This document shows positions 9,023-18,645 of a stretch of 64,000 bases of DNA, in pieces. Every line of letters begins with the position of its first letter. The stretch's first letter is position 1. The position numbers and the translations under genes are program-made. The notes below the pieces were generated by a model. It made no database searches. It saw only the letters and a program-made list of their open reading frames with translations, and was not told the origin of the DNA. Source of the DNA: Desulfocucumis palustris (lineage in GTDB: Bacteria; Bacillota; Desulfotomaculia; Desulfotomaculales; Desulfocucumaceae); assembly GCF_002933875.1 (NCBI RefSeq), contig NZ_BFAV01000119.1:1-64000 (forward strand). Reading direction: 5' to 3'.

Positions 9023-9060
9023 ATTTTTAATTGCATTACTAGCTTAAAAGGAGGATAAAA

Positions 9061-9909
9061 ATGGAAATCGGTACTATCACAGTAATTGGTGCCGGCCTTA
9101 TGGGATCCGGTATTGCACAGGTGGCCGCCCAGGCAGGCTACAAGGTGAATATACTTGACGTCAACCAGGAGTTTGTTGATCGGGGAATGTCGGTCATAAA
9201 TAAACTGCTCCAGGGTAAGGTCAACAAGGGAAGGCTGTCCAGTGAGGAAAAGGAGCAGATAATGGCCCGGCTTTCTCCGGGAACGGACCTGGCGGTATGC
9301 TCGGAAGCCCAGGTTGTTATAGAAGCTGTTCCCGAGAAGATGGATCTGAAAAAGGATATGTTCAGAAAAATAGACTCCTTAACCGGTGCCGACGCTATAT
9401 TGGCCACCAATACCTCTTCACTTTCCATTACCGAGATCGCTTCAGTAACAAAGAAGCCCCACAGGGTATTGGGCATGCATTTCTTCAGTCCCGTCCCGGT
9501 GATGAAACTGGTGGAATTAATCCCGGGTCTGGTGACTGAGCAGGAAGTCATGGACACCATTAAAGACATATCTGAAAAAATGGGCAAAAAAGTTGTGCTG
9601 GCCAATAACACGCCCGGTTTTATTGTCAACAGGCTGCTGGTCCCCATGCTAAACGAGGCCTTCTATCTTCTAATGGAGGGCAATAAAAAAGAAGATATTG
9701 ACCAGGGCATGCAGTTGGGGGCCAACCATCCCATAGGCCCGCTGCAATTGGCGGACCTGGTGGGGATAGATATATTGCTTCACACCATGGAGTCCCTTTA
9801 CGAAAGTTTTAGTGATTCAAAATACCGTCCCTGCACACTCCTGAAGGAATATGTGGCGGCAGGCAAATTGGGACGCAAAACAGGAGAGGGGGTTTACTCT
9901 TACCGGTAA
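9061..9909 (+). CDS. 3-Hydroxyacyl-CoA (3-hydroxybutyryl-CoA) dehydrogenase
   Basis: A 282-residue NAD-dependent enzyme of the short FadB2/Hbd type. The N-terminal Rossmann motif is GAGLMGSGIAQVAAQAG. The catalytic region reads NTSSLSITEIAS and GMHFFSPVPVMKLVEL (catalytic His in MHFF), and NTPGFIVNRLL is the C-terminal domain signature. It oxidises 3-hydroxyacyl-CoA to 3-oxoacyl-CoA. ATG 9061 follows a strong AAAAGGAGG site. It is the second gene of the acyl-CoA dehydrogenase operon and is followed by a terminator at 10026. A paralogue of the same length lies at 23127-23972. Confidence 0.95.
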   Translation: MEIGTITVIGAGLMGSGIAQVAAQAGYKVNILDVNQEFVDRGMSVINKLLQGKVNKGRLSSEEKEQIMARLSPGTDLAVCSEAQVVIEAVPEKMDLKKDMFRKIDSLTGADAILATNTSSLSITEIASVTKKPHRVLGMHFFSPVPVMKLVELIPGLVTEQEVMDTIKDISEKMGKKVVLANNTPGFIVNRLLVPMLNEAFYLLMEGNKKEDIDQGMQLGANHPIGPLQLADLVGIDILLHTMESLYESFSDSKYRPCTLLKEYVAAGKLGRKTGEGVYSYR

Positions 9910-10025
9910 TGAACAACCTGCAGCTGAACTAAAAAGACCAAAAGCTGACGGAATTGCCTGACCGGATATTGCCGCATATTGTTCTGCTTTCGGTTTATTC
10001 CATTTCCATTGTCTCAGTTATTTTA

Positions 10026-10070
10026 GCCGGGAAAAACGTTCATTTTTATCCCGGCGTTATTGTTTATTTT
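10026..10070 (+). terminator. Terminator after the 3-hydroxyacyl-CoA dehydrogenase gene
   Basis: GCCGGGA and TCCCGGC pair around a 16-base loop and are followed by the T-rich tail GTTATTGTTTATTTT. Confidence 0.65.
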
Positions 10071-10214
10071 ACAGCCGGCGTTAACAAATAGGAAACCATA
10101 GAATATGGAAGTGCGGAATCACAGATAAAAATATCCTAAATTACGAATAAATTGACATGCGCGTAATATTAAAAAAAATTATCTCATATTGCGCATATTC
10201 TGTTGAATTATTGT

Positions 10215-10244
10215 TTGACATTCCGTTTTCGGAAATGTTAAAAT
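10215..10244 (+). promoter_or_regulatory. Sigma-A promoter of the CoA transferase operon, with repeats
   Basis: TTGACA (10215-10220) and TAAAAT (10239-10244) are 18 bp apart. The spacer is itself an inverted repeat (ACATTCCG / CGGAAATGT). The 11-mer AAATAGTGCCA occurs at 10241-10251 and again at 10277-10287, giving a direct repeat at and just after the expected start of transcription. Either could be an operator, for example for the AraC protein encoded two genes on. Confidence 0.65.
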
Positions 10245-10347
10245 AGTGCCACGCGACTGAAATATCAAAATATTGCAAATAGTGCCAACATAATGGTTGC
10301 ATCTGGAAAAGGAAATAAAAAAACATGGAAAAAGAGAGCGTAACTAT

Positions 10348-11922
10348 ATGACTGATTTACTAAAAAAGAAGCTCATGTCCGCGGACGAAGCTGTAAGACT
10401 GATATCGGATGGAGCCGCCGTGCATATTGCCGGTACGGCCCTTGTGTGCTCTCCCGCCAAAATATTTAAAAGCATCGGGGATTCGTTTCTCGCCACCGGA
10501 CACCCGCGCGACCTGTGCATCATCTCCTACGGCTCCCCGGACATCGATGCACCGGGCTATAATTATTTTGAGCATATGACCCATAAGGGGCTCCTGAAGC
10601 GTGTGATCGGCGGACATATGGGCTATCATCAGCCTCTGTTCCTCATGATCAGAAGCAACGAGATAGAGGGCTACAATGTTTCCCAGGGCGTGCTGTCGAT
10701 TATGATGAGCGAGTACATAGCCGGCAAGGACGGATATCTTACAAAAGTCGGACTCCGTACCCAGCAGGATCCACGCTACCAGGGCTGCAAGCTCAACGAA
10801 GGGCTGGAGACGGAAGACCTGGTCGAACTTAGGGTCGTGGACGGCGAGGAATACCTCTGGTATAAAATGATCCGGCCGGATGTCGTCGTGCTGAAGGCAA
10901 GCTATGCGGACGTGAAAGGCAATATAACGCTGGAAGCGGAGCCCTCAATTAACGATGCCCTGGCCTCCGCTATGGCGGCAAGGAACAACGGGGGCAAGGT
11001 AATCGTATACGTAAAAGCCCTGAAGGAAGAATACTTTAATCCGCACATTGTCCACATTCCATATTTCCTTGTGGACGCCATCATTGTCGATCCCGACCAT
11101 GTACAGACGGCCCCGCACCTTCCTTACAGTCCGTATTTTTCAAATGAAAAGCGATGTGGCGAGGAAGAAATGCGGGTAATTTTGGACAAAGAGACGAAAA
11201 ACGGCGCCCGGAAAAGAGACATCACGCAGAAGGTCATTGCAAGAAGAGCGGCAATGGAACTATATCCGGATGCCGTTGTGAATATCGGTATCGGGATCCC
11301 GCAGATGGTCAGCGGCGAGGCGATAAATCTCGGAATCGATATGAGTTCCGTCGTTACCACCACCGAGACCGGCATCATAGGCGGCGTACAGCTTCCATCG
11401 GTGTTCGGAGTCTCCATGAATGCGGATTCTGTCTATGATCAGGCGTCCCAGTTCAGGTTTTACGAGGGTGGCGGGCTTGATATCGGTTTTCTGGGAGCAT
11501 TGGAGGTGGATGCGGCCGGAAACGTGAACGTCTGTAAAAAAGGGGCATATCTTGCGGGCGTCGGCGGCTTTAATTTCATTGTCCATTCCGCAAAGAAGCT
11601 GGTATTCTGCTTCACCTTCATGCGGGGCTCAGGCTATAATTCCGAAAACGGAAAGATGGTTCCCTATGACGGAAAAGAAACGAAAATGGTGAAAAATGTA
11701 GAGTGCATCACCATGAATGCGGGCGTGGAGTTTGAAAACCATAAAACTGTCCTTTACATTACCGAACGCTGTGTATTCAAACTTAAAGAAAACAGGCTCG
11801 AACTGGTGGAAATCGCCCCGGGTCTCGATATTAAGAAGGACGTTCTCGACCTGCTGGATTTTAAGCCATTGATCGCTGAGGACCTTAAGGAAATGCCCCA
11901 AATTTGCTTTGAAATAAAATGA
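10348..11922 (+). CDS. Acyl-CoA:carboxylate CoA transferase (family I, alpha-beta fused)
   Basis: A 524-residue enzyme carrying both family I CoA-transferase halves in one chain, as in propionate CoA-transferases (COG4670). The N-terminal half begins KLMSADEAVRLISDGAAVHI with the glycine-rich stretch after it. The C-terminal half begins near residue 300 (ITQKVIARRAAMELYPDAVV) and contains VNIGIGIPQ and TTTETGIIGGVQ; the Glu there is the expected thioester-forming residue. It would activate a carboxylic acid at the expense of another acyl-CoA. ATG 10348 is chosen because conserved sequence begins just after it. It is first in a cluster with araC, an SDR gene and a Liv-type importer, which suggests that the imported acid is its substrate. 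Confidence 0.9.
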   Translation: MTDLLKKKLMSADEAVRLISDGAAVHIAGTALVCSPAKIFKSIGDSFLATGHPRDLCIISYGSPDIDAPGYNYFEHMTHKGLLKRVIGGHMGYHQPLFLMIRSNEIEGYNVSQGVLSIMMSEYIAGKDGYLTKVGLRTQQDPRYQGCKLNEGLETEDLVELRVVDGEEYLWYKMIRPDVVVLKASYADVKGNITLEAEPSINDALASAMAARNNGGKVIVYVKALKEEYFNPHIVHIPYFLVDAIIVDPDHVQTAPHLPYSPYFSNEKRCGEEEMRVILDKETKNGARKRDITQKVIARRAAMELYPDAVVNIGIGIPQMVSGEAINLGIDMSSVVTTTETGIIGGVQLPSVFGVSMNADSVYDQASQFRFYEGGGLDIGFLGALEVDAAGNVNVCKKGAYLAGVGGFNFIVHSAKKLVFCFTFMRGSGYNSENGKMVPYDGKETKMVKNVECITMNAGVEFENHKTVLYITERCVFKLKENRLELVEIAPGLDIKKDVLDLLDFKPLIAEDLKEMPQICFEIK

Positions 11923-11984
11923 TAGATGAGGATATGGTATCTAAAAAGATAAAAACAAACATGACCATGGGAGGGGGTATTAAA

Positions 11985-12887
11985 ATGCATCAGGAAATCA
12001 AGATTTTAATTAAGGTACTGTCAAGAATGAACGCGGGGGTTACGTATAAACCACATACGCATCCCTTCCATCAGTTAAATCATATCGTCCGGGGCAGTTA
12101 CCAATTCACGGTGGGGGGCCGTACGTTCACGGCGGGCGTGGGGGATACGATTCTGATCCCGGCAAACTGCGTCCATACCTTCACCCAGACAGGCGCCGAG
12201 ACTGGCTACTATTTCGAAGTGAAGTTCTCTTCGTTTTCGAAAGGCCTGATGGAAATGTGCTCCGATGTCGGTATCCTGGTGCAGAATGACAATTTTTCGG
12301 GAAAACTTCTAAAAGAAATATTGGACGAGAGTAACAATTCAACACCGGAGTCTGAGAAGATAATGGTTACATATCTTTATGCCATCCTCTTTAAACTGAC
12401 TAAAAAGACAAGACGGGAGAAAAACACATCGTCAAAATATATAGAGGTATCGGCTTATTCCGCACCGGTGAGGGATACAATCAGATTTCTAGAGGACAAT
12501 TATAAGGAACGGCTGTCTTTGGACGATATTGTTGCCCATGCATCATTGAAGAAAAGTTATCTCAGCAGTCTATTTAAGAAAGAAACCACTGTCACTATTT
12601 TCGAATGCCTTATGATTATTCGGGTCCGAAAGGCGGTGGAACTTCTCTCCTATACCAACCTGCCATTAGCGCAGATAAGTAAAGAAACGGGTTTTGTGAA
12701 TATTACGCATTTTAACAGAGTATTTGCGAAACACGTAATGATTCCACCCGGTCATTTTAGGAAATATCTAAATTCCCAGGACTTATATTGGAGAGACGCC
12801 ACCGCGGTAAAAAAAGTAAGTCACATCACTGCTGCCACGCTGGAAGGAAAGAAAATAGATTTTCCCCAGTTTACGCTGAGCAATTAG
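11985..12887 (+). CDS. AraC family transcriptional regulator with cupin sensor domain
   Basis: A 300-residue AraC-type activator. The N-terminal cupin-like domain shows YKPHTHPFHQLNHIVRG and later ILIPANCVHTFTQTG. The C-terminal two-part helix-turn-helix includes LSLDDIVAHASLKKSYLSSL and LPLAQISKETGFVNITHFNR. ATG 11985 follows GGAGGGGG by eight bases; earlier in-frame ATGs lack such a site. It lies 62 bp after the CoA transferase gene and 120 bp before the SDR gene on the same strand, so it probably regulates this cluster. The effector is unknown. Confidence 0.9.
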   Translation: MHQEIKILIKVLSRMNAGVTYKPHTHPFHQLNHIVRGSYQFTVGGRTFTAGVGDTILIPANCVHTFTQTGAETGYYFEVKFSSFSKGLMEMCSDVGILVQNDNFSGKLLKEILDESNNSTPESEKIMVTYLYAILFKLTKKTRREKNTSSKYIEVSAYSAPVRDTIRFLEDNYKERLSLDDIVAHASLKKSYLSSLFKKETTVTIFECLMIIRVRKAVELLSYTNLPLAQISKETGFVNITHFNRVFAKHVMIPPGHFRKYLNSQDLYWRDATAVKKVSHITAATLEGKKIDFPQFTLSN

Positions 12888-13007
12888 TATTACCGATTGA
12901 CATATCGCTATATGCATCATTTTATTTAAAAACCAAATTAACTTTCAAAAATGAGCTCTACTGAATGTATCTTAAAGGATATCGTAACACAATATGGAGG
13001 TAAAAAA

Positions 13008-13748
13008 ATGAGTAAATTAAGCGGAAAATATGCAATCGTAACTGGAGGGGAGAAAGGAATTGGCAGGGCTATCGTAAAAAGATTTGTTGAAGATGGTGCG
13101 GCAGGGGTTGCTATTTTAGGGCTTGATTTGAATGCTGCACAACAAACGGCCAAGTCTATCGATCCTACCGGGGAAAAGGTAATCGCAATCCAGTGCGATG
13201 TCGGCAATGAGCAGCAGGTAGCCGATGCCATCAAAATTACAATGGACAAATTCAAAACCATCGATATTCTGGTAAATAATGCCGGCATCACAAAGGATGC
13301 CATGTTCCACAAAATGACGAATGAACAATGGGATTCCGTAATAAACGTTAACTTCTACGGTGTATATCATACGTGCAAATATGTCGTACCGATCATGCGT
13401 GAGAAAAACTACGGCAGGATTGTGAACATAGCATCCATATCAGCGTTTGGACTCCCAGGCCAGGCAAACTATTCCGCTTCAAAAGGTGCGATCATTAGCT
13501 TCACAAAAACACTTGCCAAGGAAGGCGGACCGAAAAATATTACGGCTAATTGTATCGCCCCGGGATTTATTAACACAGATATGTACAAAGCGGTACCGGA
13601 AAAGATTATTGCCGAACATATGAAGGTTATACCGCTCAAAAGGCTGGGGGAGCCGGAAGAAATAGCCGGCGCAGCGTCCTTCTTGGCAAGTGACGATGCA
13701 AGTTTCATCTCCGCTCAGTGCCTTATCGTAAGCGGCGGGAGTATGTAA
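13008..13748 (+). CDS. Short-chain dehydrogenase/reductase, FabG/PhaB-like
   Basis: A 246-residue classical SDR. It has the cofactor motif TGGEKGIG, NNAG, and the catalytic set NIASIS...YSASK (Ser, Tyr, Lys). The C-terminus (FLASDDASFISAQCLIVSGG) is that of 3-oxoacyl-ACP or acetoacetyl-CoA reductases. It would interconvert a 3-oxo- and a 3-hydroxyacyl thioester; whether the carrier is CoA or ACP cannot be told. ATG 13008 follows TGGAGG. It lies between araC and the importer genes. Confidence 0.88.
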   Translation: MSKLSGKYAIVTGGEKGIGRAIVKRFVEDGAAGVAILGLDLNAAQQTAKSIDPTGEKVIAIQCDVGNEQQVADAIKITMDKFKTIDILVNNAGITKDAMFHKMTNEQWDSVINVNFYGVYHTCKYVVPIMREKNYGRIVNIASISAFGLPGQANYSASKGAIISFTKTLAKEGGPKNITANCIAPGFINTDMYKAVPEKIIAEHMKVIPLKRLGEPEEIAGAASFLASDDASFISAQCLIVSGGSM

Positions 13749-13759
13749 TTGGGGGGACG

Positions 13760-13830
13760 GTGGCTGTCATAACCGATATCAATGAAGATAAAGTCCCAAG
13801 ACGGCGGAAGAACTGAGCGGGCGGATATAA
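13760..13830 (+). pseudogene. SDR N-terminal relic (frameshifted)
   Basis: Just after the SDR stop codon the plus strand encodes VAVITDINEDKV and, one frame over, KTAEELSGRI. This is the end of strand beta-2 with its cofactor-choosing Asp, followed by the next helix, of another short-chain dehydrogenase. Only about 24 codons remain. It looks like the scar of a second SDR gene. Confidence 0.55.
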
Positions 13831-13960
13831 ATATTATGAGTTCGGTTGTAATTTTAAATGCGCGGTTGTGAATTCGGCTTTTTTGAACTGTTCATAACGG
13901 CATAAATGTTATGATCACCAGCATTTATCCGATATGATAAAAAATGAAATGGAGGGAAAA

Positions 13961-15220
13961 ATGGTGAGGAAAAATCAACCTATCATCGCGGTACTGGTAA
14001 TATTTTTGATGATGTTGGTACTGGGCGGATGCGCTTCCAACACGCCGGACAAGGCTGCGGAGAAAGCGGGCGGCGAAGTAGTACTCGGATATGCCGGACC
14101 AATGACAGGCCCGTCGGCTACCATGGGAATAGCCACTAAGCAGGGTGCCGAACTCGCTATTGAGGAAATCAATAACGCCGGCGGAATTATGGGAAAGACC
14201 ATTAAATTTGTATTCCGTGACGATGAAGCTGACCCGACAAAATCAAAGACCGCGGTTCAGGAACTGATCGATAAAGAGAAAGTTCAGATGATGATTGGCC
14301 AGCCGAACTCAACAAGCGTTGCTGCTTCTGAAGATTATGTCAATCAAAACAAAATTATTCAGATCCTTAACATCGCAACCAACACCAAGCTTGTGGATGT
14401 TGAAAAATATCCTTATACCTTCAGAACATTCTTCCCAAGTCCGGTACAGGCTGAGGCCCTTGTAAATATTGCAAAAGAAGCCGGTTTCCAAAAGATCGTG
14501 CTGCTCGGCGACACCACCGCCCTGGGGAATGATGGAATAGCCTCTTTGCAAGAAGCCTGCAAAACAGCCGGAATCACGCCGGTAGAAGCTATTACATATA
14601 AATCCGGGGATGCCGATATGACACCTGTGGCAGAGAAGATCAAGAAAGCCGGCGCAGACAGCATACTCGCCTGGACCCTGGGTGCGGATGGTGCGAAAAT
14701 AGTCTCCGCACTTTCAAGAATAGGTTACATGGACAGCTTGACTTATATTGGCTATACAGGACTCTCCCTGCCGAACTTCCGGGAGCTTGCCGGAGCTGGC
14801 ATTGACAGATGTTATACCATTAACGGCTTCTGGTCGGTGGACAAAGCTGCCGGCAAAACTCAGCTGGACGATGCACGTCAGGAACTCTATGACAAGATAG
14901 TAGCAAAATATGGTAAATACGGACCTGGCGACAGAACCACCGCTCCTCAGATGGTGGCATCCGGCTATGAAGCGGTCTATCTTTATAAATGGGCAGTGGA
15001 AACAGCGGGTTCTTTCGATTCCGACTCAGTGAAAAATACCATTGAGACGAAAATTTCCGAGTTTCCTTTGAAAATCGGTACTGCAGACACGTATAGGTTT
15101 TCACCAACAAATCATGAAGCCATTTCCGGAAAAGATCTCGTGCCTGTTCTGTTAGACCCAATGTTAACAACGGACAAAATATTCGGAGACGTTTATATCA
15201 GGGGATCCCTTACGAAGTAA
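13961..15220 (+). CDS. Branched-chain amino acid-type ABC transporter, substrate-binding lipoprotein
   Basis: A 419-residue periplasmic-binding-fold protein of the LivJ/LivK (Peripla_BP_6) type. A lipoprotein signal is clear: basic start MVRKNQP, a hydrophobic stretch, then the lipobox VLGGC, so it is lipid-anchored outside the membrane. The mature protein starts with the typical VVLGYAGPMTGPSATMG and AIEEINNAGGI. ATG 13961 follows GGAGG. Proteins of this family bind branched-chain amino acids but also urea, amides and aromatic or short-chain acids. With a CoA transferase and an SDR in the cluster, a carboxylic acid ligand is as likely as an amino acid. Confidence 0.9.
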   Translation: MVRKNQPIIAVLVIFLMMLVLGGCASNTPDKAAEKAGGEVVLGYAGPMTGPSATMGIATKQGAELAIEEINNAGGIMGKTIKFVFRDDEADPTKSKTAVQELIDKEKVQMMIGQPNSTSVAASEDYVNQNKIIQILNIATNTKLVDVEKYPYTFRTFFPSPVQAEALVNIAKEAGFQKIVLLGDTTALGNDGIASLQEACKTAGITPVEAITYKSGDADMTPVAEKIKKAGADSILAWTLGADGAKIVSALSRIGYMDSLTYIGYTGLSLPNFRELAGAGIDRCYTINGFWSVDKAAGKTQLDDARQELYDKIVAKYGKYGPGDRTTAPQMVASGYEAVYLYKWAVETAGSFDSDSVKNTIETKISEFPLKIGTADTYRFSPTNHEAISGKDLVPVLLDPMLTTDKIFGDVYIRGSLTK

Positions 15221-15293
15221 GAGTAAATCGCACCTGGAAAAGTGTTTAAAAACACATTGAAAAAACAATAAACGTGTTGATAAACTACCGCCC

Positions 15294-15416
15294 GAGGCCG
15301 TTCAAAAAGCTCCGGATGCAAGGTGCGGCAAGGCCTCAAGCTTAAGTGTACTCGTAGTACGCTTAAGCATTGAGGCCCCAGCCGCAACACAGCAGATGGA
15401 CTTTTCTAACGGCCTC
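15294..15416. repeat. GAGGCCGTT hairpin element, copy 1
   Basis: A 123-bp imperfect inverted repeat with ends GAGGCCGTT and AACGGCCTC. The inner arms GGCCTCAAGCTTAAG and CTTAAGCATTGAGGCC surround the loop TGTACTCGTAGTACG. The same outer arms occur at 47396-47515 and 53968-54066. Here it separates the binding-protein gene from the permease genes of the importer. Confidence 0.75.
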
Positions 15417-15989
15417 CTGGAATCAGATTGTGGTGTGCCTAAACCGATATCGACACACCGTTTGTCAGAAATAAAAATTATAATGTACGGATGTTTACAT
15501 TAAAATAGTGAATTGATTTGGATATTACCGGACCAAGTGAGTGTGACTTGCTCTACCTGTCGTATGACTGCATGGAATATCTACACTCATTGCTTTTTTC
15601 GCCTGGAAATTTATGTATTGCCTCGGGTTTTCGGGAGCTTTGGAAGTAGATTATGTTGATATTCGACACTCGAAACACCCGCTTACAACCGCGGGGTCTA
15701 TGCTCTTTGACACCCTGATGAATTTTATCCACACCATGGACCCCGCAACTTTCCTGATGGCTTTTTCTAATCAGTTAACCAATTTTGCATCTTTTTCGCT
15801 CCAGCTTGCTGGGCAGCCGGTTCAGCCAGGCCTAATAGTTGATCTTTAACAAATCAAGCAATTGGCCATTTTCTTCACCGGTAATTCGGAGCTTAACCTT
15901 GGATGAACCGGTTCATCACTTCCGGTGCCGTGTTGCGAAGATGGCGGAACACATACGGGCAGTCAATACAATGAGAGGTGAATGACAGG
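15417..15989. other. Gene-free stretch between binding-protein and permease genes
   Basis: No gene is supported here. CAAGTGAGTGT (15534-15544) and ACACTCATTG (15583-15592) can pair and are followed by CTTTTTT, which could act as a long-looped terminator. A minus-strand stretch around 15650-15780 (including VWIKFIRVSKSIDPAVVSG) is open for about 40 codons but has stops and no recognisable family. The large gap inside an importer operon is unusual. Confidence 0.5.
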
Positions 15990-16877
15990 ATGCAGCAATT
16001 AATATTCGGCTTGGCGAACGGAAGCATATACGCGCTAATGGCGCTTTCAATCGGAATGGTCAGCTCTACCACAGGCATCGTTAATTTTGCATACGCATCT
16101 GTTGTAATGATGGGCGCAATGGTAAGCTGGTGGCTGATGGTAATATACCAATTCAGCTATATACCTGCCCTATTCGTGGCAATAGCCGTCAGCATAGTGC
16201 TGAACATAGTAATATATGAAACCTGCGTTAAGAAACTCGGAAATTTGCTGGATAATGTAGGATGGATTATCACACTGTTCGGGGCGTCCATCATCTTGGA
16301 CAACATTGCCCGAATGTTGTTCGGTACGGAGCCGCAGGCTTTTCCGTATTTATTCGGTGGCAAAATGGTAACGTTCTTTGGTGCAAACATCATGCTTCAT
16401 GAGTTGATGATGATAACCATAGCCGTCGTTATAGGAGTTGCATACCAGACGATAATTAAGAAGACCCGGTTTGGCAGGGCTGTGCGCGCTGTTGCATTCA
16501 GGCCGGCCACGTCGGAACTGATGGGCATCAAGAGCGAAAAGATAATACTATCCTGCTTTGCCATGGCCGGGGCCGTTGCGGCCATAGGCGGCGTACTAAT
16601 CGCGCCTATTACGTTTGCCAGTTACACCATGACCTATTCAATTGGCCTGAAAGGATTTGCAGCCGCCGTGTTGGGCGGATTTGGAAACACAAAGGGAGCA
16701 TTTATCGGAGGCTTCCTTTTGGGACTCATCGAAGCCTTCATAAGTATATTTGTCCCCGCCGGGATAAAGGATTCGATCAGCTTCGTCATTATGATTATTG
16801 TGATAATATTTTTGCCGGGGGGGATAATGAGTGCCAAGATTTTCAACAGAAACTGGTCCGCTGCGGAAAAAGTATAG
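15990..16877 (+). CDS. livH: Branched-chain amino acid-type ABC permease LivH
   Basis: A 295-residue polytopic membrane protein with about eight hydrophobic segments. The LivH signature is clear: QQLIFGLANGSIYALMALSI at the N-terminus and FKGF-like SIGLKGFAAAVLGGFGN before the last helices. It forms half of the transmembrane channel. ATG 15990 is preferred (AGAGGTG ten bases upstream); GTG 15978 is the alternative. Its end overlaps the next gene by 47 bp, so translation is probably coupled. Confidence 0.9.
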   Translation: MQQLIFGLANGSIYALMALSIGMVSSTTGIVNFAYASVVMMGAMVSWWLMVIYQFSYIPALFVAIAVSIVLNIVIYETCVKKLGNLLDNVGWIITLFGASIILDNIARMLFGTEPQAFPYLFGGKMVTFFGANIMLHELMMITIAVVIGVAYQTIIKKTRFGRAVRAVAFRPATSELMGIKSEKIILSCFAMAGAVAAIGGVLIAPITFASYTMTYSIGLKGFAAAVLGGFGNTKGAFIGGFLLGLIEAFISIFVPAGIKDSISFVIMIIVIIFLPGGIMSAKIFNRNWSAAEKV

Positions 16878-18645
16878 CCTGTGGTTTACCATACTGAAGC
16901 TGGCATTGCTGTTCATTTGCTTGGCATTTCCATTTATAGCCGGTAATTATTATTCGCGGTTTGCCATAATTTTATTTATTTACATCATTTTGTCCATCGG
17001 TTATGACATATCTTCAGGGTATTGCGGTATGCTTACCCTTTCCGGCGCGGCTATTTTCGGCGCCGGGGCATATGCCTCGGCAATAACTATTACGACCCTT
17101 AAAATGCCGTTCCTGGTCGGTATGCTGGCAGCAATGGTTGTTACCGGACTGATCAGCTTCCTGATATCCTTGCCGGCATATAAGGTAAAGGGCAACTATC
17201 TAGCCCTGATAAGCCTTGGCATTTTAGAGATCGTGCAGAGGATACTCAACGATTGGACTTCTCTGACGCAAGGCGCGGCAGGATTTTTTCTCCCCCAATG
17301 GTCCATATTCGGCATGAGCCTCACTAATTATACAAAATACTATGTAGTATTTTTCTTCTTGATTCTCATTATGTTATTTGAATGGGGTCTGATCAAGAGC
17401 CATTGGGGCCGTGATTTCGTTGCGGTCAAGAATGACGAGATAGCGGCGTCGGGAGTAGGTATAAACAACAGGAAATTCAAGGTTATAGCGCTGCTCATAA
17501 GCTCAATGATCATCGGGGTGGCCGGCTCCCTTTACGCCAGCTACAGTGAGTTTATCAGTCCCGACACGTTTGGATTCTACCTGACAATATTTATCCTTTT
17601 GACGGTGGTTATAGGCGGAACAGGCACTTTGAGCGGTCCTGCCATCGGCGTTGTCGTCGTAATGATAATACCGGAATTCTTCAATGCGTCACCGGACCTT
17701 AAGCAGATAGTCTTCGGCGGGCTTCTTATCATACTGACCCAGGTTATGCCCGGAGGCATTGTGGGAAGAATAAAGGAACGTTTCAGGGCAATCGAAGATA
17801 ACAGACATATAGAAAATTTAGGCGACAGGCTGCCCATAAGTTTTGAAAAATACAGGGTTCATGCAGATGGTCCTGAAAATATCCTTGTAGTAAAGAATCT
17901 TACAAAGAGATTCGGTGGGCTTACGGCTGTCGGAAATTTAGACCTTGCGGTTAAGAGAGGTACGGTACATTCCCTAATCGGACCGAACGGAGCCGGCAAG
18001 ACGACCACGGTTAATCTGATAACAGGTATCGACAAGCCCAGCGAAGGCAGCGTTATATTCAACGGCGAGGATATAACGGGAATGGAACCTTTCGATTCGG
18101 TTAAGCGCGGAATAGCCCGGACATATCAGCATGTCAGGCTGTTCAAGGACTTGCGTGTAATAGATAACGTGGCGATGGGCGGAAGAATATACTACACATA
18201 TAGTATGGCGGATGCGATTTTCCATTCGCGCAGGAAAAGAAAAGAAGAAAAAGAAGCATATCTGGAAGCTTACGACTGCCTGAAACTGATCGGCCTTGAC
18301 AGTAAGTCAAATTTTGATCCCGGAAGCCTTTCAACAGGACAGCAGAAACTGGTGGAGATCGCCCGCGCTCTATGCGAGAAGCCAAAACTCATGGTACTGG
18401 ACGAGCCCTGCGCCGGTCTTAATGAAACGGAAGTGGCAGAGCTTTCCGAGATAATTAAGAAAATAAGAGATGTCGGAATAACGGTACTTATGATCGAACA
18501 CCATATGAGCATAGTAATGGGCATATCTGATTATATAACGGTTATAGATTACGGTAAGAAGATTGCGGAGGGTACTACGGCGGAAGTAAGCGCAGATCCG
18601 GTGGTAAGGAAAGCCTATCTGGGAGAAGAGGTGACGGCATGCTGA
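16831..18645 (+). CDS. Fused ABC permease-ATPase, LivM-LivG
   Basis: A 604-residue protein. Residues about 15-320 are a LivM-type permease (ISLPAYKVKGNYLALISLG and VIGGTGTLSGPAIG). A linker of about 30 residues leads into a LivG-type ATPase (about 350-604) with Walker A GPNGAGKTT, the signature LSTGQQKLVEIARAL (Thr in place of the usual Gly), Walker B LMVLDEPCAGL and the switch IEHHM. LivM and LivG are normally separate proteins. No stop codon or start-like ribosome site occurs at the junction, so this is one continuous frame. GTG 16831, seven bases after GGGGGG, is the likely start. Confidence 0.92.
   Translation: MPRFSTETGPLRKKYSLWFTILKLALLFICLAFPFIAGNYYSRFAIILFIYIILSIGYDISSGYCGMLTLSGAAIFGAGAYASAITITTLKMPFLVGMLAAMVVTGLISFLISLPAYKVKGNYLALISLGILEIVQRILNDWTSLTQGAAGFFLPQWSIFGMSLTNYTKYYVVFFFLILIMLFEWGLIKSHWGRDFVAVKNDEIAASGVGINNRKFKVIALLISSMIIGVAGSLYASYSEFISPDTFGFYLTIFILLTVVIGGTGTLSGPAIGVVVVMIIPEFFNASPDLKQIVFGGLLIILTQVMPGGIVGRIKERFRAIEDNRHIENLGDRLPISFEKYRVHADGPENILVVKNLTKRFGGLTAVGNLDLAVKRGTVHSLIGPNGAGKTTTVNLITGIDKPSEGSVIFNGEDITGMEPFDSVKRGIARTYQHVRLFKDLRVIDNVAMGGRIYYTYSMADAIFHSRRKRKEEKEAYLEAYDCLKLIGLDSKSNFDPGSLSTGQQKLVEIARALCEKPKLMVLDEPCAGLNETEVAELSEIIKKIRDVGITVLMIEHHMSIVMGISDYITVIDYGKKIAEGTTAEVSADPVVRKAYLGEEVTAC

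Noticed and set aside
10265-10295. Possible sigma-54 promoter on minus upstream of the CoA transferase gene (TTGGCAC...TTTGCA)
   Set aside because: The spacing between GG and GC is 8, and there is no gene on minus to be served.
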